Assembly (NCBI RefSeq): GCF_022664455.2 | Contig: NZ_JAKRKC020000001.1 | Coordinates: forward strand, 1,116,001 to 1,180,000 | Length of the DNA stretch: 64,000 bases | Reading direction: 5' to 3' | Source: Actinomadura luzonensis | Lineage (GTDB): Bacteria > Actinomycetota > Actinomycetes > Streptosporangiales > Streptosporangiaceae | Part shown: piece by piece, positions 54,728 through 62,668 of the stretch | Layout: each line of letters begins with the position of its first letter | How positions within the stretch are numbered: the first letter of the stretch is position 1 | Notes under the pieces: generated by a model | What the model saw: only the letters and a program-made list of their open reading frames with translations | Told to the model about the DNA's origin: nothing | Database searches by the model: none | Made by a program: the position numbers and the translations under genes

Positions 54728-55977
54728 CGCTCCGGAGGACGCCCCCGGCGCGGCTCGGGCTCGGGCTCGGGGCGCTGCTGCTCGTCGCCGGGACGGCGGC
54801 GACGCCCATGTCCGGCGCCGCGGCCGCGGCCGCGCCAGAGCTGGCCGCGCGGGCGTCGGCCTGCGCGACGCCCGCCGACTTCGACGGCGACGGCGTGGAC
54901 GACGTGGCCGTCGGCGACCCGTTCGCCGACGACGACAAGGGCTCGGTGTACGTGGTCTCGGGCCAGAAGGTGGTGCCGGTGGCCGTGCCCGGCCTGGCCC
55001 GCGGCGACGGGTTCGGCTGGTCGGCGCGGCTGGCGAAGGTCGACGGCGACGCCTGCGCCGACCTGCTGGTCGGGGCGCCGTACGCGGACGTGGACGGCGA
55101 GCAGGACGCGGGCGCGGTGTACGTGGTCTACGGCGGCGGCACCCGCCCGCCGCTGCGCCTGACCGCGCCCCAGCCGCAGCGGCTCGCGCATTTCGGCTGG
55201 TCGCTGGCCGTGCGCGACGACCTGCTCGCGGTCAGCGCCCCGTACGAGGACGACGGGCAGCTCACCGACGCGGGCGCCGTCTACGTGCGCAAGGGCGCCG
55301 GCCAGTTCCGCCGCATCAGCCAGGAGAGCGACGACGTGCGCGGCAACAGCGAGGTCGGCGACCAGTTCGGCTGGTCGATGGCGTGGGGGCCGAAGAACGC
55401 GCTGCTCGTCGGCGTGCCGTACGAGAACGACGACGGGGCGGGCCGCCAGGTCGAGGCCGGGAAGATCAACTCGGGCTCGGCGGTGTTCATCGACGACGTC
55501 TTCACCTCGAAGATCACCAGCCTGAAGCTGGACTCGCCGAGCGACCGCAACGGCGACCGGTACGGCTACGCGGTCGCCTACTCCGAGGGCTCCGGCTACG
55601 CGATCAGCTCCCCGGGCAGCGGCAGCGTCCAGTTGCTCAACCCCGCGAGGAAGGTCGTCAGGACGGTCACGCAGGGCGGCAGGCAGGCGTTCGGGTTCGC
55701 GCTGGCGGCCTCGGCGGACGGCCGGCTGGCGATCGGCGCGCCGTACGGGGGCGGCGTGCGCGTCGTGTCCTGGAAGGACGCCGCCGAGGATCGCAAGCTG
55801 ACGGACGCCGACGGGCTGTTCGGCTGGTCGGTGGCCTTCAGCGGCAACAAGCTGTTCGTGGGGCAGCCGGACGCGCGGCCCGCCGGGAAGGTGGCGGTGG
55901 CCGGGCGCAACGCCGAGGCGCTGGAGACGTTGCAACCGCCGGAGGGCGCCGAGTTCGGGGCCGCCGTGTCCGGGTGA
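54724..55977 (+). CDS. Secreted FG-GAP (integrin-like beta-propeller) protein
   Basis: GTG 54724 overlaps the kinase stop. A signal peptide (RLGLGLGALLLVAGTAATPM, then AAAA) is followed by about seven FG-GAP blades. The typical FGWS and GAPY/GVPY elements recur (FGWSARLAK, VGAPYADVD, FGWSLAVRD, VSAPYEDDG, FGWSMAWG, VGVPYENDD, IGAPYGGG, FGWSVAFSG), and the first blade has a DFDGDGVDDVAVGD calcium loop. No catalytic residues or wall anchor are seen. Such propellers bind ligands or partner proteins, and coupling to the kinase suggests a ligand-binding partner for its extracellular part. Confidence 0.86.
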   Translation: MTLRRTPPARLGLGLGALLLVAGTAATPMSGAAAAAAPELAARASACATPADFDGDGVDDVAVGDPFADDDKGSVYVVSGQKVVPVAVPGLARGDGFGWSARLAKVDGDACADLLVGAPYADVDGEQDAGAVYVVYGGGTRPPLRLTAPQPQRLAHFGWSLAVRDDLLAVSAPYEDDGQLTDAGAVYVRKGAGQFRRISQESDDVRGNSEVGDQFGWSMAWGPKNALLVGVPYENDDGAGRQVEAGKINSGSAVFIDDVFTSKITSLKLDSPSDRNGDRYGYAVAYSEGSGYAISSPGSGSVQLLNPARKVVRTVTQGGRQAFGFALAASADGRLAIGAPYGGGVRVVSWKDAAEDRKLTDADGLFGWSVAFSGNKLFVGQPDARPAGKVAVAGRNAEALETLQPPEGAEFGAAVSG

Positions 55978-56004
55978 CGGCAGGCCGGACGAACCGGCGC
56001 GGGG

Positions 56005-56913
56005 TCAGCCGAACAGGTCGGCGCCGCAGGCCGGCCACTGCCCCTGCCAGCGCCCCTCCACCTGCTGGTAGAGGAGCTGCGCGCGGTAGGTCTGCTCCTC
56101 CTCCGGCCAGTCCGTCGGCAGCCCCTGCCCGCCGACGGCCTTCCACATGGGCAGGCTGAACAGGTACATGCCGTAGTAGGGGCCCTCGGCGTTGTACGCC
56201 TCCGGGTCGGCCCGCGACTCGCACTCGGCCAACGCCCGCCAGTTGAGCGCGGCCACCTCCGGCTCGATCTCGTCGGCGCGCGGCGGCGTGACCGTGATGA
56301 CCATGCCGTCCTCGGGGAAGCTGCCGAGCGGCGGCTGCACCTGGTAGCCGCGTCCGAGCTCGACGTGCTGCTGCCGCAGCACCTCCCGCACCGTCCGCGC
56401 CGTGGTGCGAGAGGCGCGGCGGGTGGCCCCGGCGACCACGTACACCTTGCGCCGGGTGTAGACGGTCAGCGCCATGCCCGACAGCGGCACCGCCTCGTCG
56501 CGGGGCGCGGAGACCTTGCCCGCGGTCGGCGGGATGGCCAGCTCGGCGAGCGCGCCGGCCACGTCGGTGCTGGTGACCAGGTGCTCGCTGGTGCGGCCGT
56601 CGAGGGTCAGCCTGATGGGACGGGCGCGGCGCACCTCGATCGTGTCGCCGTCGGCGAGGGCCTGGTGCACGGGCGGCCGGACCACGTCGCCGACGCCCAC
56701 GGAGATCCCGGCCTCGCCGAGCGCGTCGCGCACGGACCCGGCGAAGCTGCGCAGGGCCGTCTGCCTGCCGTCCACGACCACGACGACGTCCTTGGCCATG
56801 GAGGAGGCGACGACGATCGCCGCCACCGCCAGGCCGCCCGCCAGGCACACCACCGGCGTCCAGGGGGAGCGCCACGGGATCGGCGGGCGCGGCTTGCGTC
56901 TCCTGCCACGCAC
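56005..56913 (-). CDS. rpfB: Resuscitation-promoting factor-like cell wall hydrolase with DUF348 domains
   Basis: GTG 56913 is preferred, since GGAGG lies six bases upstream; GTG 56937 would start within a ribosome site. One membrane helix near the N-terminus (CLAGGLAVAAIVVASSMA) anchors the protein outside. Three DUF348-like units follow (VVVVVDGRQTALRSFAGSVR, RLTLDGRTSEHLVTSTD, ALTVYTRRKVYVVAGATR). The C-terminal lysozyme-like Rpf domain begins LNWRALAECESRADPEAYN, with the catalytic Glu in CES. The G5 domain that mycobacterial RpfB has between these parts is missing. Position between tatD and rsmA matches rpfB elsewhere, though insertions now separate it from rsmA. Confidence 0.88.
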   Translation of the reverse strand: MRGRRRKPRPPIPWRSPWTPVVCLAGGLAVAAIVVASSMAKDVVVVVDGRQTALRSFAGSVRDALGEAGISVGVGDVVRPPVHQALADGDTIEVRRARPIRLTLDGRTSEHLVTSTDVAGALAELAIPPTAGKVSAPRDEAVPLSGMALTVYTRRKVYVVAGATRRASRTTARTVREVLRQQHVELGRGYQVQPPLGSFPEDGMVITVTPPRADEIEPEVAALNWRALAECESRADPEAYNAEGPYYGMYLFSLPMWKAVGGQGLPTDWPEEEQTYRAQLLYQQVEGRWQGQWPACGADLFG

Positions 56914-57013
56914 GTACCACCTCCGGTCACGCGCCACCTCCGTTGACGGAGAGTGACGGCCCGAACGCTAACCGCGCGGCGGGGCCGGTGGCCACCGCTT
57001 CACCGAAAAATGG

Positions 57014-57868
57014 TCACCACTCGCCGAAGACCGTGACCCCGTTCGTGCTGATCGCCGCGCACACGTCGTCCGGCTGGACTCCCTTGACCTCGGCGAGGCA
57101 GCGCAGGGTGAGCGGGATGAGGTAGGGGGCGTTGGGCTTGCCGCGGTGCGGGACCGGCGGCAGGTACGGCGCGTCGGTCTCGACCAGCAGGAGCTCCAGC
57201 GGCGCGACGGCGGCGGCCTCGCGCAGGTAGCCGGCGTTCTTGTACGTCACCGGCCCGGAGAATGACATGAAATATCCGGCGTCGGCGCACTTCTTGGCCA
57301 TCTCGGCGTCGCCCGAGTAGCTGTGGAAGACCACCTTGTCCGGCGCGCCCTCGGCGGCCAGCACCTTGAGCACGTCGTCGTGCGCGTCACGGTCGTGGAT
57401 CACCAGGGCCTTGCCGGTGCGCTTGGCGATCTCGATGTGCGCGCGGAAGCTCGCCTGCTGGTCGTCCTTGCCCGCCCAGTCGCGGAACCAGTCGAGCCCC
57501 GTCTCCCCCACCGCCCGCACCTCGGGCCGCCGGGCCAGCGCCTCGATCTCGGCCAGCGCCTCGGGCGTGGCCTCGTGGGCCTCGTTGGGGTGGATGGCCA
57601 CCCCGGCGTAGACGCCCTCCTCGGCCGCCGCCGTCTCGGCGCCCCAGCGCGAGGAGGCGAGGTCGTAGCCGATCGTGACCAGCCGGGTCACGCCGACCGC
57701 CCTGGCCTCCTCCAGGATGCCCCGCACGGTCGCCGAGGCCGCCTGCGCGGCCTGGGCGACCGGGTCTCCCGAGGACGCCTGCCGGTTGCCCACCATGATG
57801 TCGAGATGGCAGTGGCTGTCGAAGACGGGCGCGGACAGCGGCTCCGGCGCCGTGGGGAGCTTGCTCAT
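57014..57868 (-). CDS. tatD: TatD-family metal-dependent DNase
   Basis: The 284-residue TIM-barrel hydrolase has the metal motif VFDSHCHLDIM, then VAIHPNEAHEATPEAL, VRAVGETGLDWFRDWAGKDD with the bridging Glu, LVIHDRDAHDDVLKVL, and LLLVETDAPYLPPVPHRGK. TatD enzymes have 3'-5' exonuclease activity linked to repair of oxidised DNA. GGAGGG lies seven bases before the ATG, three bases after the metG stop, so the two are co-translated. Confidence 0.95.
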   Translation of the reverse strand: MSKLPTAPEPLSAPVFDSHCHLDIMVGNRQASSGDPVAQAAQAASATVRGILEEARAVGVTRLVTIGYDLASSRWGAETAAAEEGVYAGVAIHPNEAHEATPEALAEIEALARRPEVRAVGETGLDWFRDWAGKDDQQASFRAHIEIAKRTGKALVIHDRDAHDDVLKVLAAEGAPDKVVFHSYSGDAEMAKKCADAGYFMSFSGPVTYKNAGYLREAAAVAPLELLLVETDAPYLPPVPHRGKPNAPYLIPLTLRCLAEVKGVQPDDVCAAISTNGVTVFGEW

Positions 57869-57871
57869 GAC

Positions 57872-59653
57872 CTAGCCCTCCAGCCGGGCCAGCTCTTCGT
57901 CGACGACCTTCGGGTCGAGCTTCTTGAACAGCGGCACCGGCGCGGTGAGCGGGGTGCCCGGCTTGATCGGGCGGTGCTCCCAGCGGGCCGCGCCGTCGTA
58001 CTCGCCGGTGATCACCGGGTACGGCTCGCCGCCGTCCTCGTCGACCTCGCGGATCTCCGGCATGCCGGACCAGACGCCCTCGCCGCCCAGCATGGCGAAG
58101 ACCTTGTTGGAGGAGGTCGGCAGGAACGGCGTGAGCATCGTCTTGGCGTCGTCGACCACCTGGAGGGCGACGTGCAGGATCGACTTCTGCCGCTCGGGGT
58201 CGTCCTTGAGCTTCCACGGCTCCTGCTCGGCCAGGTATTTGTTGGCCTCGCGGACGACGTCGAACGCCTCGGTGATGCCGTTCTTGAAGCGCGACCTCGC
58301 CAGCTCACGCCCCACGGGGCCGAACGCGGCCCGCGAGCGCTCCAGCAGCGCCCGGTCGGCGTCGGTCAGCTCGCCCGGCTCGGGCACCGCGCCGAAGTTC
58401 TTCGCCGCCATCGAGATGGACCGGTTGACCAGGTTGCCCCAGGCCGCGACCAGCTCGCCGTTGTTGCGGTTGACGAACTCCTGCCAGGTGAAGTCGGTGT
58501 CCTGGGACTCGGGGCCGGCCACGGCGATGTAGTAGCGCAGCGCGTCGGCGTCGTAGCGGGCCAGGAAGTCGCGCACGTAGATGACGATCTGCCGCGAGGA
58601 GGAGAACTTGCGGCCCTCCATCGTCAGGAACTCGCTGGAGACCACCTCCGACGGCACGTCGAGCGCGCCCAGCGAGCCGGGCTTGCCGTCGCGGGCGCCC
58701 TGGCCGCTGTAGCCGAACAACATCGCCGGCCAGATCTCGGCGTGGAAGACGATGTTGTCCTTGCCCATGAAGTAGTAGCCGCGGGCCTCGGGGTTCTGCC
58801 ACCACTGGCGCCAGGCGTCGGGGTCGCCGGAGCGGCGGGCCCACTCGATGGAGGCCGACAGGTAGCCGATGACCGCGTCGAACCACACGTACAGGCGCTT
58901 GTTGGGCTGGTCGCGCCAGCCGTCGAGCGGGATCGGCACGCCCCAGTCGAGGTCGCGGCTGATCGCCCGCGGCTGCAGGTCGCCGAGCAGGTTGAGGGCG
59001 AACTTCAGCACGTTGGGCCGCCACTCGCCCTGCTTGGACTGCAGGTAGGAGCCCAGCACCTCGGCGAAGGCGGGCAGGTCGAGCATGAAGTGCTCGGTCT
59101 CGGCGAAGACCGGGGTCTCGCCGTTGATGCGGCTCTTGGGGTTGATCAGCTGGATCGGGTCGAGCTGGTTGCCGCAGTTGTCGCACTGGTCGCCGCGTGC
59201 GCCGTCGTAGCCGCAGATGGGGCAGGTGCCCTCGATGTAGCGGTCGGGCAGGGTGCGGCCGGTGGAGGGCGAGATGGCGCCCATCGTGGTCTTCGGGAAG
59301 ATGTAGCCGTTGTCGTACAGGCCCTTGAAGATCTCCTGCGTGACCGCGTAGTGGTTCTTCGTGGTCGTGCGGGTGAACAGGTCGTAGGACAGGCCGAGCC
59401 CCGTGAGGTCCTCGGCGATGACGCGGTTGTAGCGGTCGGCGAGCTCGCGGGCGCTGACGCCCTCCTTGTCGGCCTGCACCTGGATGGGCGTGCCGTGCTC
59501 GTCGGTGCCGGACACCATCAGCACCTTGTTGCCCGCCATCCGCTGGTAGCGGCTGAAGACGTCGGACGGCACGCCGAACCCGGAGACGTGCCCGATGTGG
59601 CGGGGGCCGTTAGCGTACGGCCACGCGACGGCGGTCAAGATGTGCTGGGACAT
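57872..59653 (-). CDS. metG: Methionyl-tRNA synthetase
   Basis: The 593-residue class I synthetase has the HIGH motif in [14 protein letters not shown] and a zinc knuckle [18 protein letters not shown]. The KMSKS loop appears as [11 protein letters not shown], and the anticodon-binding helical domain contains [20 protein letters not shown]. It ends without the C-terminal tRNA-binding dimer domain found in some bacteria. It is first of the metG, tatD pair. Confidence 0.97.
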   Translation of the reverse strand: MSQHILTAVAWPYANGPRHIGHVSGFGVPSDVFSRYQRMAGNKVLMVSGTDEHGTPIQVQADKEGVSARELADRYNRVIAEDLTGLGLSYDLFTRTTTKNHYAVTQEIFKGLYDNGYIFPKTTMGAISPSTGRTLPDRYIEGTCPICGYDGARGDQCDNCGNQLDPIQLINPKSRINGETPVFAETEHFMLDLPAFAEVLGSYLQSKQGEWRPNVLKFALNLLGDLQPRAISRDLDWGVPIPLDGWRDQPNKRLYVWFDAVIGYLSASIEWARRSGDPDAWRQWWQNPEARGYYFMGKDNIVFHAEIWPAMLFGYSGQGARDGKPGSLGALDVPSEVVSSEFLTMEGRKFSSSRQIVIYVRDFLARYDADALRYYIAVAGPESQDTDFTWQEFVNRNNGELVAAWGNLVNRSISMAAKNFGAVPEPGELTDADRALLERSRAAFGPVGRELARSRFKNGITEAFDVVREANKYLAEQEPWKLKDDPERQKSILHVALQVVDDAKTMLTPFLPTSSNKVFAMLGGEGVWSGMPEIREVDEDGGEPYPVITGEYDGAARWEHRPIKPGTPLTAPVPLFKKLDPKVVDEELARLEG

Positions 59654-59708
59654 ATTCCTAAGCCTACGGGGACTCGTGTCCGGCTCGGGCCCGATCCCCC
59701 GTTACGAC

Positions 59709-59743
59709 ACGACGCGCCGGGACGTGGCGCCCCGGCGCGTCGT
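59709..59743 (-). terminator. Strong terminator hairpin after the GT2/DPMS-like gene
   Basis: ACGACGCGCCGGG and CCCGGCGCGTCGT form a perfect 13-bp stem with a nine-base loop, 14 bp beyond the stop of the minus-strand gene at 59758 and upstream of metG. Confidence 0.8.
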
Positions 59744-59757
59744 TCGGCAAAGAAACG

Positions 59758-61020
59758 TTAGGCGGTCGTTTCCGAGGGCCTGACCGTCCCGGGCTCCAGC
59801 GCGGCCGCGCCGGCCGCCCTGGTGACCGCCTCGGCGGCCTCCTCGGCCGCGGCGGCGGCGTAGTCGATCGGCGTCTCGCGGGTGCGGCGGATGCCGAGGA
59901 TGCTGACGAACAGCGAGGCGAAGATGGTCTGGAAGCTCATGATGAGCGCCGTCGCGGACGGCACCACCAGGCGCAGCGACTCGCGCGGGTCGAGCTCGCC
60001 GAAGCTGCGCACCTGCCAGTGGACCAGCGACATCACCAGGCCGACCACGCCGGCCAGCGCCAGCAGGCCGCCGACCACGAGCCCCTTCTCCAGGGTCACG
60101 ATGTCGATGATCTTACGGATGCGCGGCGACTCGGGCAGGAAGCCCTCCTCGGCCGCGTAGACCTTCGTGAACAGCGCGAACAGCGCGGCCTGGAAGCCGA
60201 TGACCACCAGCGCCGACGACCCGACCAGGGTGTCGACGTCGAAGGCCAGCTCGCCGATCTCGACCGGGCCGAAGGTCAGCGCGGTGCCCGCGACCATACC
60301 GATGATCATCATCAGCACGCCGGGGTAGAAGAACAGCCACTTCGGGCTGTAGAGCAGCAGGAAGCGCAGGTGGCGCCAGCCGTCGCGCCAGGAGCGCAGG
60401 TGCGGCGGGCGCGAGCGGCCGTCGGGCGAGAGCGTGGTGGGCACCTCGCGCACGTCGAGCCCGGACAGCGTCGAGCGGACCACCATCTCGGAGGCGAACT
60501 CCATGCCCCCGGTCTGGAGCTGCAGCTTCAGGATCGAGTCGCGGCGGAAGCCGCGCAGGCCGCAGTGGAAGTCGCCGATGGCGGACGGGAAGAACAACCG
60601 TCCGATGAACGACAGCACCGGGTTGCCCAGGTAGCGATGCAGCGGCGGCATGGCGCCCGGGGCGATGCCGCCCTTGAAGCGGTTGCCCATGACCAGGTCG
60701 GCGCCGTCGCGAAGCTGCTCCACGAACGGCAGCAGGGCCGTGAAGTCGTAGGAGTCGTCGGCGTCGCCCATGATGACGTACTTGCCGCGAGCGGCCCTGA
60801 TGCCGCCCATGAGGGCGTTGCCGTAGCCCTTCTCGTCCACGTGCACCACGCGGGCGCCGGCGTCGCGGGCGAGCTGCTGCGAGCCGTCCGTGCTGCCGTT
60901 GTCGGCGATCAGCACTTCGCCCTCGATGCCGTGCTCCTCCATGCACGCCAGGGCCTTGCGCACACAGACTTCCACGGTCTCCGCCTCGTTGAGGCAGGGC
61001 ATGACCACCGTCAGTTCCAC
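59758..61020 (-). CDS. Membrane-bound family 2 glycosyltransferase (polyprenyl-phosphate sugar synthase-like)
   Basis: GTG 61020 is used because AAGGG lies about eight bases upstream and VELTVVMPCLNEAETVEVCV is the family N-terminus. The GT-A domain has VLIADNGSTDGSQQLARDAG, YVIMGDADDSYDFTALLPFV with the metal-binding Asp residues, and DFHCGLRGFRRDSI. From residue 230 on, four to five membrane helices follow. Such enzymes move mannose, glucose or similar sugars to polyprenyl phosphate, the donor for GT-C enzymes. A GT-C protein and a protein mannosyltransferase lie next to it, which fits a donor role. Confidence 0.85.
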   Translation of the reverse strand: MELTVVMPCLNEAETVEVCVRKALACMEEHGIEGEVLIADNGSTDGSQQLARDAGARVVHVDEKGYGNALMGGIRAARGKYVIMGDADDSYDFTALLPFVEQLRDGADLVMGNRFKGGIAPGAMPPLHRYLGNPVLSFIGRLFFPSAIGDFHCGLRGFRRDSILKLQLQTGGMEFASEMVVRSTLSGLDVREVPTTLSPDGRSRPPHLRSWRDGWRHLRFLLLYSPKWLFFYPGVLMMIIGMVAGTALTFGPVEIGELAFDVDTLVGSSALVVIGFQAALFALFTKVYAAEEGFLPESPRIRKIIDIVTLEKGLVVGGLLALAGVVGLVMSLVHWQVRSFGELDPRESLRLVVPSATALIMSFQTIFASLFVSILGIRRTRETPIDYAAAAAEEAAEAVTRAAGAAALEPGTVRPSETTA

Positions 61021-61120
61021 GTGTCTACCCTTCAAGTTAAGGCTCTTCCAGTGAACCATCATGCACTCTGCCCTGGCATGCTCGGGTCAAGACCGAAAAA
61101 CGACTGGCATTCTTTACAGC

Positions 61121-62668
61121 ATGGTGAGCGTCGCGGAGATTACCCCTGTGGACCACTCCGCTCCTGGCCGGGCAGCGCGCCTGCTGTCCTTCGTGCACCG
61201 GCATCGGGTGTTCGCCGCGGCCTTCGGCGTGGGCGCCGTGCTGCGGCTCGTCACCATGCTCGGCTACGGCCCGGCCATGTGGTTCAACGACTCCTACGAG
61301 TACGTCTCGGTGGCGCTGCACCCGCGCCCGCACCCGATCAGGCCCGACGGCTACAGCTTCTGGCTGATGCTGCTCAAGCCGTTCCACAGCTTCGCGCTGG
61401 TGACCTTCACCCAGCACCTGATGGGCCTGGCCACGGCCTGCCTGATCTACGCGCTGCTGCGGATCAAGTTCCGGCTGCCGAAGTGGGGCGCGACGCTGGC
61501 CGCGGCGCCGGTGCTGTTCGACGCCTACCAGATCCAGCTCGAACAGCTCGTGATGTCCGACACGCAGTTCACGCTGCTCGTGGTCGGCGTGATCACGCTG
61601 GTGCTGTGGAAGCGGCGCCTGACGTGGAAGGCCGGCGCGGTGGTCGGGTTCCTGCTGGCGCTGACCTGGCTGACGCGCTCGATCGGGCTGCCGATCCTGG
61701 CGCTGGTGGTGCTCTACCTGCTGGTCAAGCGCACGGGCTGGAAGCCGATCGCGGCGCTGATCACCGCGTGCGCGATCCCGGTGGGCGCGTACATGGGGTG
61801 GTTCGCCTCGGCGTACGGCAAGTTCGCGATGACCAACAGCGACGGACTCATCCTGTACATGCGCACGGCGATCTTCGCCGACTGCGAGAAGATGCGCTTC
61901 GACAAGTACAAGGAGGTCCAGCTCCTCCTGCTGTGCGTCACCGACCCGGTCAACCAGCGCAAGGACTACGCGCAGTGGTACCTGTGGGGCCAGGGCAACG
62001 GCGACGGCACGGGCACCGGCGAGGTGCTGCACCGCTGGGGCGTCAACAAGAAGTGGAGCGAGATCACCAACGACGCGGCCAGCGCGTTCGCGACCCGGGC
62101 GATCCTGTCGCAGCCGGGCGACTACCTCCAGGTGGTGGCGCGCGACTTCTTCCGCTCGTTCAACTGGTCGCGCCCGCGCTTCCCCGACGAGAACACCTAC
62201 AACATGTACGAGTTCAAGCCGTACGTGGAGCTCGACGAGAACGGCCAGCCGAAGCGGCTGCCGAAGTGGTCGTCGTACGCGGGCGGCCGCACCGACACCG
62301 ACGCCTTCAGCTACGAGCAGGGCCCGCCGGAGACCAGGATCGTACAGCCCTGGGCGGACGTCATGGCGGGCTACCAGAAGGTCTTCTACCTGCGCGGCAT
62401 CATGCTCGGCGGCATCCTGCTGATCGGCCTGTACGGCGTCGTGGTGCGCTGGCGCACGTTCGGCGGCCCGGTGGTGCTGCCGTGGCTGGGCGCGGTGGGG
62501 CTGCTGCTGGCCCCGGCGGCGACGGCGGAGTTCGACTACCGGTACGTGCTCCCGGCCGTCCCGCTGGCCTGCGTGGCCGCCGCGATCACGCTGCGCAGGG
62601 GCGTCACCTGGGGGCGACGGTCACCCAGGAACGCATCAGCATCCGAGCCCACCACTCTGCGTGTGTGA
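61121..62668 (+). CDS. GT-C-like multi-span glycosyltransferase (GT39/PMT-related)
   Basis: The 515-residue protein has about 11-12 hydrophobic helices. The first external loop holds the acidic segment MWFNDSYEYVSVALHPRPHP, as in GT-C enzymes that use polyprenyl-phosphate sugars, and a second loop ends in LEQLVMSDTQFTLLVV. A long soluble loop (FNWSRPRFPDENTYNMYEF to SYEQGPPETRIVQPW) lies before the last helices. ATG 61121 is taken as start, but ribosome-site evidence is weak. It is divergent from the GT2 gene that probably makes its donor, and its end overlaps the convergent mannosyltransferase gene by 65 bp. The acceptor is unknown. Confidence 0.72.
   Translation: MVSVAEITPVDHSAPGRAARLLSFVHRHRVFAAAFGVGAVLRLVTMLGYGPAMWFNDSYEYVSVALHPRPHPIRPDGYSFWLMLLKPFHSFALVTFTQHLMGLATACLIYALLRIKFRLPKWGATLAAAPVLFDAYQIQLEQLVMSDTQFTLLVVGVITLVLWKRRLTWKAGAVVGFLLALTWLTRSIGLPILALVVLYLLVKRTGWKPIAALITACAIPVGAYMGWFASAYGKFAMTNSDGLILYMRTAIFADCEKMRFDKYKEVQLLLLCVTDPVNQRKDYAQWYLWGQGNGDGTGTGEVLHRWGVNKKWSEITNDAASAFATRAILSQPGDYLQVVARDFFRSFNWSRPRFPDENTYNMYEFKPYVELDENGQPKRLPKWSSYAGGRTDTDAFSYEQGPPETRIVQPWADVMAGYQKVFYLRGIMLGGILLIGLYGVVVRWRTFGGPVVLPWLGAVGLLLAPAATAEFDYRYVLPAVPLACVAAAITLRRGVTWGRRSPRNASASEPTTLRV

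Noticed and set aside
56914..57013. A c-di-AMP (ydaO-type) riboswitch before the rpf gene
   Set aside because: The gap between tatD and the rpf start is only about 100 bp and lacks the conserved sequence blocks of that riboswitch.
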